A stretch of 25,817 nt of DNA from an uncultured Actinomycetes bacterium. Its GTDB lineage: Bacteria; Actinomycetota; Thermoleophilia; Gaiellales; F1-60-MAGs149. Shown here piece after piece: positions 23,301 to 25,817 of the stretch. The first letter of the stretch is position 1, and every line of letters begins with the position of its first letter. The stretch is from positions 1 to 25,817 of the forward strand of contig CAIQOY010000235.1 of assembly GCA_903873565.1 (NCBI GenBank), written 5' to 3'. A model generated the notes under the pieces. It made no database searches and was not told the DNA's origin. It was given only the letters and a program-made list of their open reading frames with translations. A program made the translations under genes and the position numbers.

Positions 23301-25817
23301 CGTGGCCGTGACGGTCGGCGTCGGTGGTCGCCCCGGTGGGTCGAATCTCGCGAGCACCGCGGCCGACACGCTGCGCAACGGCGGCACGGGTGGAGCCAGC
23401 GCCTTCGGGTCCGTGACGGCGGGCGGCGGCACCGGCGGTGCGACCCACTGGTCGGGCGATGCCTGCCAGGTGGTCACGACCCCCGTCGGCACGGGCGGGA
23501 CCGGCGGCACCGGCACCTCGGCGAACGGCGGCGCCGGGGGCGCGAACACCTCGGCGTCGGCGGCCGTGGGCACCGCGGGCGGCGCGGGCCGCGCGTCGAC
23601 GATCACCGGAACGAGCGTCACCTACGGCGGCGGCGGTGGCGGCGGCGGCTGGACCAACGCCGGCGGTGCGGGCGGCACGGGCGGCGGCGGGGCCGGCGGC
23701 AACAACGTCGCCGGCACCGACGGCACGGTCGGGCTCGGCGGCGGCGGCGGCGGTGGCGGGGCCGGCTGCGCCAAGGGCGGCTGGGGCGGCTCCGGCGTCG
23801 TGATCCTGTCACATGACTCGACCGCGCCGTCGGCGCCGGTGATCGACCTCCAAGCCGCCTCCGACACGGGCGCCTCGAGCACCGACGACCTGACGAGCGA
23901 CACGACCCCGACCTTCGATGCCACGGGCCTCGAGGCGGGCGCGACCGTCGTCCTGACCGCCTCGAGCGGCGGCTCGAGCGCGACGTGCACGATCGCCGCC
24001 TCCTCGATCGTCTCCGGCGCCGCGACCTGCACCTTCTCGCCGGCGCTCGCCGCCGGGACGTGGTCGGTGACCGCCCGCCAGACCGACCTGGCCGGCAACC
24101 AGTCCGCGGCCTCCACGGCCGTGTCGATCACGATCGACGCGACCGCCCCGACTCTGACCCTCGCGCCGTCGGCCGCGAACGCCTCGACCACCGCCATCTC
24201 GTACACGCTGACGGGCGACGAGGCGATCACCTGCTCGACGGTCTCGAACGCCGCGGGCACCGACTTCACGCTCGCGGGGATCACGTCGCTCGGGACGGTC
24301 GCCCAGACCTCGTCGACCCTCTGCACGATCCCGGCCACCTCGTCTGCGACGGTCGGCGAGCGCCTCGACGCCGTCCTGACCGCGGCGGGGACGTTCTCCG
24401 TGCAGGACACCGCGGGCAACGCCCAGACCGCCGTCACGGGGTCGCCGGCCACGACCGTGGTCAACCGCTCGACGGGCGCGACGCCCTCCTACCCGGGTGC
24501 CACCGGCGGCGCCGCGGTCAGCGCCGGCGCCGGCGTCGCGACGGCGATCGGCACGGCGTTCGACATCACCGACCCGGGCAGCGTGGGCTGGTCGAGCGTG
24601 ACCGCGACGGTGACCACGACGTCGGGCACCCTGACCGCGGCGGCCGGCAACTCCGGCGCCACGGTGAACGTGGCGTCGAACACCATCACGATCTCCGGCA
24701 CGATCGCCAGCGTCGAGAGCGTGCTCAACAGCGCCGGCACCGCGTACGCGCGGATCACCGCCGCCTCGGCGGGCTCGGCGACGGTGACGGTGACGGTGGA
24801 GCCGACGGCCACCCACACCATCGGCGGCGTGACGACGTACTTCTCGTCGGCGACGGGGCACTACTACCGGCTGCACGAGACGAATCTCAGCTGGGATGCC
24901 TCGCACCTGGCGGCGCGCCAGGACACTGCGGCGGGCGCGGGCGGCTACCTCGCCACGATCCGCTCGTCGGCCGAGGACGACTTCGTGCGCGGCACGGTGA
25001 CGGGCGGCTATAGCACCGGCTACTTCTGGCTCGGCGGGCGCAAGTGCGCATCGACCCCGGCCGCCGGTGCCCTCTGCGCCTCGAACGGCACGATGCAGTG
25101 GGTGCCCGGCTCGAACGCCCCGGCGGCCGACACGACCGCCGTCGCGCCGACGTCCGCGGCCACGCAGACCACCTGGGCGCCGTGGGCGACGGGCGAGCCG
25201 AACGGCGGCACGTCCGCCTCGCTGCACCTCGAGTACTACTACGTCGACGCCACCCTGCGCTACCGCTTCAACGACGCCGCACGCACGAGCGGCTACTCGA
25301 TCCGCGAGTATGGCGACAACACGTCCTACTCGGCGGCCACGACGTCCGCGGCGTTCACCTTCACGGACTCCTCCGTGCCGACGCTCGGCCCGATCGCCAA
25401 GGCGGGCACCGAGGACACGACGCTGACGTTCGCGCAGAGCGACTTCACGTCCACCTACGCGGACGTGAACACGTCGGCCCCGGTCAGCGTGACGATCGCG
25501 TCTCTGCCGGCCACGGGCACGCTGAAGCTGTCCGGCACCGACGTGACCCAGGGCCAGGTCGTGCCGTACGCGAACCTCGGCAACCTGACCTACGTGCCGG
25601 CGGCGAACGCCAACGGCGCGATCGCGTTCCTCGTCACCGCCTCGGACGGCACGAACGCCTCGAGCCCGGCGACGAACGTGACCATGACCCTCGCCGCGGC
25701 CAACGACGCGCCGACCCTGTCGACCCCGGCCACGGCGTCCTTCACGGACACGGCGGCCAACGACACGTTCACCGAAGCCACGGGCACGCTCGGCGGCGCC
25801 GACGTCGACGCGGGCGC
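11344..25817 (+). CDS. Giant secreted multi-lectin protein, gene 2 (at least 4824 codons, 3' end beyond window)
   Basis: One reading frame stays open from ATG 11344 to the window edge. Signal peptide: residues 1-45, hydrophobic 25-40, cleavage predicted after ARA45. Order: LamG (48-240), glycine-rich (268-558), LamG (562-767), glycine-rich (792-1058), two [beta-sandwich + CTLD] units (1061-1312, 1325-1569), LamG (1592-1786), cadherin-like and Ig-like (1818-1998), glycine-rich (2000-2259), Ig-like domains (2262-2563), glycine-rich (2565-2861), Ig-like domains (2863-3162), beta-propeller (3164-3492), two Ig-like domains (3493-3699), LamG (3701-3897), glycine-rich (3920-4157), Ig-like (4161-4376), beta-sandwich + CTLD (4379-4658), cadherin-like (4678-4789) and the start of a VCBS repeat. 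No enzymatic residues recognised. It lies 100 bases after gene 1. Adhesion or glycan capture is inferred; the C-terminal anchor, if any, is not visible. Confidence 0.95.
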   Translation, partial: MWPNRSMHSAPPRGRQAAAWSGARSALLALGLAALVAALPQAARAGNAVDLAPDLSGAASGGIAVQYFEAGTSVIPATGDFTIEAWAKLDSASVGGVDQVLVAQDSGHFLAVTTGTPGGKVWIGDGWASNVDMPVGRWVHIAAVRSGTTGYLYVDGQLRETKASWADVGGDAARPTRIGRSWATYPGRLDGQVDQVRIWNVARTASQVRDGLHVWSPASTTGLLAHWDFNDGFAGSVPNRVPGAASTTNLTPYGTPNYVDIATRTTVGGRTVVSFPRSYLTAQGGWRVPRGVTSLDYLAVGGGGGGGAWAGSGGGGGGVLSGTQAVTASSTLAVTVGEGGRGATMIHGSSWVLTEGLNGGDSGLVGPGVAITAFGGGVGSTYNLQAANTNVRSGTADATVGSGGGSNPGAGGAATAGQGFAGGSGNSTQPHAAGGGGGAAAVGGNGSQTNGTNTGAVGGAGGAGRESLITGTSTRYGGGGGGSVHGTGGTASGANGGAGGTGGGGAGSPRSGFIATGADGTANTGGGGGGAGGDLSNTTSYGGHGGSGLVVVSYAPPGSDVDTALDLNGSTQLAYAPDDASLRLGQNLTIEAWVRPTGTCASTGCNVIIRETNYSIYGYAGTWRYRWKTDGPWTTWVDYNSGVPIRTNEWQHLALVREETSGSTGPVTLHVDGVPRHTTTGTARWYEAYSGAPVGIGAYVGTNPATTLTEPFPGRIDEVRLWNVARTAAQIQTDMHTWGPAGATGLVGYWDFNGITGTTVPNRAASGASGTDLTMGGSPPLVDVKETSRNPSSGYTIVRFPRSYLTAAGGWTAPRGVTSVDYLVLGGGGGGGAWVGGGGGGGGMLTGTRSVTTAANTVTVGLGGVGTYWAGGTPIPTAAARVGTNGQSSAFADVTVLGGGRGGSYSDSTSAPQSGGSGGGGGNAAGGSGTGSGATLQGYAGGTASGAGPYPGGGGGGAGGAGGAGTGSTGGAGGAGRSSSITGAAVLYGGGGGGGMHGPSGTAGTGTNGGGNGSNATTAKAGNGTAGLGGGGGGGGNPNNVASEGGDGGTGVVIVSYVQTQNPKSLTAGSSATVTIGSATSLGLGTGRVAGYTTETVRATLTTTTGTLSATANGTTLSGTGTATLVITGSQDAVNAAIGSATLTAASPIPTQVTLQIETAPTTQTVDGVTWTHSASTGHFYAVGSAAASMDWRTARGLAEGLTLGGGTAFLASITSAAENTAVQTLFAASGGQGWIGGERRSGTQEWHWTGRDTARQFASGGTSVSGQYVNWGSGEPSGSEEATGMSSTTGTWFDCMYGACGITRYAAEVEPPVSRSTHTVGFQRSGAVTALQGGANALGLGSSLVDTTRFGTESLTTTLTASAGTLAVTAGTGVTGSGTSTVTITGSAANLNTALNSATVTPSGTGSSTVTLSYAPTAATSGSYVYRNTTGEERFYIKNASLPTSTGNLNWANAYSGAQTRYFAGLTGYLTTITSDAERAWVKANVLTSDLWANGQDSTAEGQWLVDGRDAFAVIADGQYALPGQYAPWFSGQPDGSGDGLVTNYTSGTAWDDLLETSTAAYVVEFQPITTTYAISVSSAAPSFTTVPATDRSRQFAGSPAAVGVLDANALDLSSGFTLEAWVKPSATSGEAVIAAKENAYALGIRNGDLSYALHNGTSWSWISTAITIANGAWTHIAFAKSGANVAVHINGSATAAYTNASQPATLNNSIYPLTVGARGGTCTTLIADCGAGNYGAFFPGQISDVRLWGSARTGAQIAASYDKRLASDLLTWLLDEASGSVAYNSAMGGGSALNGTYSATTASTDVPSLSAPTTVAVRSDATYSGVLPGYEAGGDTTFAVGTQGTKGTVAITASTGAFTYTPNANAAGLDSFTYTVSRLGATSSPQTIAVDNTDVTPPTMTITKAAGTVAGGGTTTVTFTSSEATTDFTAADVTATYGTLTSFSGSGAVYTATFTGTSTAPGTATITVAAGGYTDAAGNANTQGTTTISVTSAISGRTSFLGNGTIGASGTTYIVQTYLSGTNSWSAPQGVSSVEYLLVGGGGGGGGGGYSNGGGGGGGGGGGAVTAGTASVTGGTAYSLVVGAGGTSGAGGSSAGGWNGATAGDGGPSTGFSATAAGGKGGCGAAWNASTTSCAASTWTDGSGGFGGVSGAGFAGGTRGGGGGGGGGGGGATAAGAAASGASGGAGGAGSTSTITGTSATFATGGVGGTGNSNTASGTANASRGGGGGGGGGGGSSTWNGGVGATGTAGQVVVRYAVPAASVPDLDAGSDLGSSTTDNLTSDATPTFTGSAPVGASVQLYDGSTATGSPCTADVTTGAWSCTTGTLTEGAHAIKAVSTTVVDQTVTSESSTLSVTIDTTAPTVSSFTSAQSSPTNATSFSYALTFSEAVTGVAAGDFINSDSAAGCGFAPGTDSGSTRTVTVSSCGTGNVIPRFAVNGATDAAGNTGPATAATATTTIVVDATAPTITITPSSATVAAGATTTVTFTTSETTTGLTADDVSATYGTLSGFSGSGTSYTATFTGTSTAPGTATIRVAAGSFTDAAGNANTLGSTTISVTSAISGRTSFLGNGTIGANGTTYIVQRFLSGSTTWTVPQGVTALDYLIVGGGGGGGTRHAGGGGAGGLRASVAPTGGGASAETALTVTPGATLTATVGAGGNASSSGNPSSLAGAGFTTVTSAAGGVGGGGTTSPAAGGSGGGANTGGVTAGAGTANQGYAGGAGQNEVGGGYPHQWAGGGGGGAGGVGVAATRINNGSYGGGAYAVGGNGGAGVLNTITGTSTCYAAGGGGGQSNTSAGTGTTGGGCGATTTGGSSTKGQAATAGAANTGSGGGGGGFDGSGINYASGAGGSGVVVVRYAIPAVSVPDLDAASDSGSSTTDNVTNDATPTFTGSAPVGASVQLFIGSTATGSPCTADTTTGAWSCTTGTLTEGAHAIKAVSTTVVDQTVTSESTALSVTVDTTAPTVSTFSSTEPSPTSASSFTYTLTLSEAVSGLVAGDFTNAGTDTGCAFAPSAASGTTFTITVSGCTGGTVTPRLAAGSIADTAGNAGPAANADATTTITVQSLPPANTALPAITGTARVGLQLTASQGTWSYSPTSYAYQWQVSDDGSTGWASATGTGNATATYTVAAADLWKHLRVRVTATNGAGSTAASSATAVGRPPVLVYASNSSAHGVSGYRIGPGGGLVDLSPRDTSTEAGGTPWFFAAHPDGRTLYVSNSATNTLGMYRIGELGAVSSLGTVATGTTPHGVAVAPNGRWVYVANRGGDTVSQYAVAADGTLTAIGSAVSGGSGPRELAVSRDSTALFVGNAVGKSISRYTINQSTGALTSAGAEASISPGVPFTILPSPVSNHLYVIDKDQGKVFQYAIGAGAALTALSPVSVTGTAGFHSGAISADGTRIAVSGSTANAQMQMFSVNTTTGLVTKIGDYAFTASSTYPAFSPDGATIYAAQNGNVGQGAVSGAGAVSLLSPATVASGTGSHQTLVTTPQLAVSSFTASTAGPTRTLPTFSLSFNRSVTGLAAGDFTVGGTATGVSVASVTGSGAGPYTVTLSGASATSGTITLSVGQNTVADPAGTAGPANASWPGSTSPAVTYDVTAPTVASFTDVSLSGTSAVFSVTFSESVTGLTSSAVSAAGTSTGWSVASVTGSGAGPYTITLSNANAPDGTVRAVIAAATVEDAAGNAYAGGNGPLRTIRRADYALGLNGTSQFGATSNALFGTRTVFTIEAWSRPTSATCATGHCEILGRDGDLNLAIRNGTYQFVAYWGTSLNTGWVDSGFPARINAWTHTALVRNGTAVTLFVNGVAIRSATLSANTAAPYAMASFPFRVGYIGYGSSYFPGQIDQVRYWSTARTASELAAGMHVWAPSDTTGLVGFWDFNDGSGTSAANQAPNAAASTDLTLNGTPTWPEVASSSTDAGGRTTVTFSRTHLSVSGGWTVPAGMASVDVLAVGGGGGGGDNVGGGGGGGGSSQVAAQAVTAGGLVAVTVGVGGRPGGSNLASTAADTLRNGGTGGASAFGSVTAGGGTGGATHWSGDACQVVTTPVGTGGTGGTGTSANGGAGGANTSASAAVGTAGGAGRASTITGTSVTYGGGGGGGGWTNAGGAGGTGGGGAGGNNVAGTDGTVGLGGGGGGGGAGCAKGGWGGSGVVILSHDSTAPSAPVIDLQAASDTGASSTDDLTSDTTPTFDATGLEAGATVVLTASSGGSSATCTIAASSIVSGAATCTFSPALAAGTWSVTARQTDLAGNQSAASTAVSITIDATAPTLTLAPSAANASTTAISYTLTGDEAITCSTVSNAAGTDFTLAGITSLGTVAQTSSTLCTIPATSSATVGERLDAVLTAAGTFSVQDTAGNAQTAVTGSPATTVVNRSTGATPSYPGATGGAAVSAGAGVATAIGTAFDITDPGSVGWSSVTATVTTTSGTLTAAAGNSGATVNVASNTITISGTIASVESVLNSAGTAYARITAASAGSATVTVTVEPTATHTIGGVTTYFSSATGHYYRLHETNLSWDASHLAARQDTAAGAGGYLATIRSSAEDDFVRGTVTGGYSTGYFWLGGRKCASTPAAGALCASNGTMQWVPGSNAPAADTTAVAPTSAATQTTWAPWATGEPNGGTSASLHLEYYYVDATLRYRFNDAARTSGYSIREYGDNTSYSAATTSAAFTFTDSSVPTLGPIAKAGTEDTTLTFAQSDFTSTYADVNTSAPVSVTIASLPATGTLKLSGTDVTQGQVVPYANLGNLTYVPAANANGAIAFLVTASDGTNASSPATNVTMTLAAANDAPTLSTPATASFTDTAANDTFTEATGTLGGADVDAG
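11392..11405 (+). repeat. 14-base identity with giant gene 1 inside the signal-peptide region (copy 2)
   Basis: Exact match to 2607-2620 at the same distance (48 bases) from the start codon. Confidence 0.85.
11485..12063 (+). other. LamG / concanavalin-like lectin domain 1
   Basis: FTIEAWAKLD, WVHIAAVRSG...YVDGQL, GRLDGQVDQVRIWNVART and a closing GLLAHWDFNDG are the standard LamG-3 type strands. It binds sugars or acts as a structural jelly roll in many bacterial adhesins. Confidence 0.85.
12145..13017 (+). other. Glycine-rich domain 1
   Basis: Entry strand FPRSYLTAQGGWRVPRGVTS, then DYLAVGGGGGGG, a long run of G-rich turns, the block RESLITGTSTRYGGGGGG, and the exit strand GGSGLVVVSY. This is the glycine-rich domain known from bacterial surface and phage tail proteins. 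It directly follows LamG 1. Confidence 0.8.
12166..12189 (+). repeat. 24-base exact repeat at the start of glycine-rich domain 1
   Basis: Identical to 13741-13764. It encodes FPRSYLTA, the entry strand shared by glycine-rich domains 1 and 2. Confidence 0.85.
13027..13644 (+). other. LamG / concanavalin-like lectin domain 2
   Basis: LTIEAWVRPTG, WQHLALVREE...HVDGVP, GRIDEVRLWNVART and GLVGYWDFN. It carries a CX4C pair (CASTGC), a likely disulfide loop also seen in LamG 4 (CATGHC). Confidence 0.87.
13717..14517 (+). other. Glycine-rich domain 2
   Basis: FPRSYLTAAGGWTAPRGVTS, DYLVLGGGGGGG, RSSSITGAAVLYGGGGGGG and the exit strand DGGTGVVIVSY. It follows LamG 2 and is closest to glycine-rich domain 1. 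Confidence 0.8.
13741..13764 (+). repeat. 24-base exact repeat at the start of glycine-rich domain 2
   Basis: Identical to 12166-12189, offset 1575 bases, marking a duplicated LamG plus glycine-rich pair. Confidence 0.85.
14875..15279 (+). other. C-type lectin-like domain 4 (EPS, WFD)
   Basis: Residues 1178-1312 of gene 2. GHFYAV, AFLASITSAAENTAV, GWIGGE, then EPS at 1276-1278 and WFD at 1293-1295. Asn is lost from both the EPN and WND positions, so calcium binding may be weakened. Confidence 0.78.
15601..16050 (+). other. C-type lectin-like domain 5 (QPD, WDD)
   Basis: Residues 1420-1569 of gene 2. GYLTTITSDAERAWV, DLWANG, then QPD at 1534-1536 and WDD at 1552-1554. Galactose-type QPD but without the following Trp seen in domain 2. 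It contains no cysteine. Confidence 0.78.
16117..16701 (+). other. LamG / concanavalin-like lectin domain 3
   Basis: FTLEAWVKPS, WTHIAFAKSG...HINGSA, GQISDVRLWGSART and LLTWLLDEASG. Unlike the other three LamG domains it is not followed directly by a glycine-rich domain but by a cadherin-like and an Ig-like domain. Confidence 0.85.
17467..17538 (+). repeat. Glycine-codon low-complexity tract (GGC/GGT)
   Basis: Ten Gly codons, Tyr-Ser-Asn, then eleven Gly codons, almost all GGC or GGT. Similar tracts lie at 17827-17862 (12 Gly) and 18022-18054 (11 Gly). Slippage in steps of three would change length without breaking the frame. Confidence 0.85.
17827..17862 (+). repeat. Glycine-codon tract, 12 codons
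   Basis: Twelve consecutive GGC/GGT codons in glycine-rich domain 3. Confidence 0.85.
18022..18054 (+). repeat. Glycine-codon tract, 11 codons
   Basis: Eleven consecutive GGC/GGT codons near the end of glycine-rich domain 3. Confidence 0.85.
18294..18368 (+). repeat. 75-base exact repeat, copy 1
   Basis: Identical to 20100-20174, offset 1806 bases, inside the Ig-like domain after glycine-rich domain 3. It encodes the strand TTGAWSCTTGTLTEGAHAIK and the residues after it. Confidence 0.88.
19036..19926 (+). other. Glycine-rich domain 4 (atypical codon use)
   Basis: Entry GRTSFLGNGTIGANGTTYIV, TWTVPQGVTALDYLIVGG and exit strand GGSGVVVVRYA. Its core uses many codons ending in A or T, unlike the other four glycine-rich domains (see findings). 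Confidence 0.8.
20100..20174 (+). repeat. 75-base exact repeat, copy 2
   Basis: Identical to 18294-18368, in the Ig-like domain after glycine-rich domain 4. Confidence 0.88.
20833..21819 (+). other. YVTN / lactonase-type beta-propeller domain
   Basis: About 330 residues (3164-3492) with repeated blade motifs: LVYASNSSAHGVSGYRI, HPDGRTLYVSNSATNTLGMY, APNGRWVYVANRGGDTVSQY, SRDSTALFVGNAVGKSISRY, NHLYVIDKDQGKVFQY, SADGTRIAVSGSTANAQMQM, SPDGATIYAAQNG. This fits a seven-bladed propeller of the 6-phosphogluconolactonase-like (YVTN) family. It is probably a binding scaffold here rather than an enzyme. Confidence 0.82.
22444..23034 (+). other. LamG / concanavalin-like lectin domain 4
   Basis: FTIEAWSRPTS, CX4C loop (CATGHC), WTHTALVRNG...FVNGVA, GQIDQVRYWSTART and GLVGFWDFNDG. 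It is followed closely by glycine-rich domain 5, as in LamG 1 and 2. Confidence 0.87.
23101..23814 (+). other. Glycine-rich domain 5
   Basis: GRTTVTFSRTHLSVSGGW, TVPAGMASVDVLAVGGGGG, RASTITGTSVTYGGGGGGGG and exit strand GGSGVVILSH. Codon use is the normal G/C-ending kind. Confidence 0.8.
24856..25317 (+). other. C-type lectin-like domain 6 (EPN, FND)
   Basis: Residues 4505-4658 of gene 2. GHYYRL, GYLATIRSSAEDDFV, FWLGG, then EPN at 4618-4620 and FND at 4642-4644, where Phe replaces the Trp of WND but the two calcium-ligand residues Asn and Asp remain. Confidence 0.82.
25375..25817 (+). other. Cadherin-like domain and start of a VCBS repeat
   Basis: TEDTTLTFAQSDF, SLPATGTLKLSG, NLTYVPAANANG and FLVTASDGTNAS match a common bacterial cadherin-like repeat (25375-25710). 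APTLSTPATASFTDTAAND then begins a VCBS-type repeat, like those of gene 1, that runs off the window. Confidence 0.72.

Noticed and set aside
12247..23780. Glycine-rich regions as RTX calcium-binding repeats
   Set aside because: They lack the GGxGxDxUx nonapeptide pattern; Asp is sparse and not periodic.
12247..23780. Resemblance to mycobacterial PE_PGRS proteins
   Set aside because: GGAGG-like runs are similar, but there is no PE domain, and the entry and exit strands match the bacterial/phage glycine-rich domain instead.
19551..23816. A 1421-codon plus-strand open frame in another phase of gene 2
   Set aside because: Arg/His-rich translation without domains; overlaps well-defined domains in frame +1.
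3063..25317. CTLDs as variable proteins of a diversity-generating retroelement
   Set aside because: No reverse transcriptase, template repeat or accessory gene in the window, and no adenine-biased variable tract at the CTLD ends.

Overview
The base composition (very GC-rich, with almost every codon ending in G or C) and the gene content suggest a high-GC, probably Gram-positive actinobacterium. Thermoleophilia/Solirubrobacterales is my best guess, because the C-terminal Cys-paired domains of the first giant protein resemble domains common in that group; this placement is inference. No rRNA, tRNA, CRISPR array, transposase or integrase was seen.

Left end (1-2433) is ordinary housekeeping. It holds the 5' part of an ABC transporter ATPase gene (minus strand, cut by the window start), a divergent UbiA-type prenyltransferase gene of the menaquinone (MqnP-like) kind, and a convergent two-gene unit on the minus strand: a PhzF-family protein overlapping a hotdog-fold thioesterase by 4 bases. 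A hairpin lies between the converging ends. Several starts look leaderless, with a TANNNT-like box six bases before the start codon.

The rest (2559-25817) is two enormous collinear genes for exported proteins. Gene 1 (2559-11243, 2894 residues) has a signal peptide, three C-type lectin-like domains (CTLDs), bacterial Ig-like and fibronectin III domains, VCBS repeats, a discoidin (F5/8 type C) domain, MBG/YDG-type domains and a basic helical C-terminus. Gene 2 (from 11344) is a single uninterrupted reading frame of at least 4824 codons that leaves the window without a stop. It has a related signal peptide, four LamG/concanavalin-like lectin domains, five long glycine-rich domains, three more CTLDs, a YVTN/lactonase-type beta-propeller and many Ig-like and cadherin-like domains.

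The two giant genes share a near-identical promoter/leader block and an aligned N-terminal motif, so they are probably paralogous in origin and co-regulated. The six CTLDs keep recognisable calcium/sugar-site motifs of both the EPN (mannose-type) and QPD (galactose-type) classes. I read the pair as a surface or secreted multi-lectin adhesion system, possibly binding several glycans at once. Gene 2 also shows a recent four-domain tandem duplication and one glycine-rich domain with clearly foreign codon usage, signs of modular exchange.
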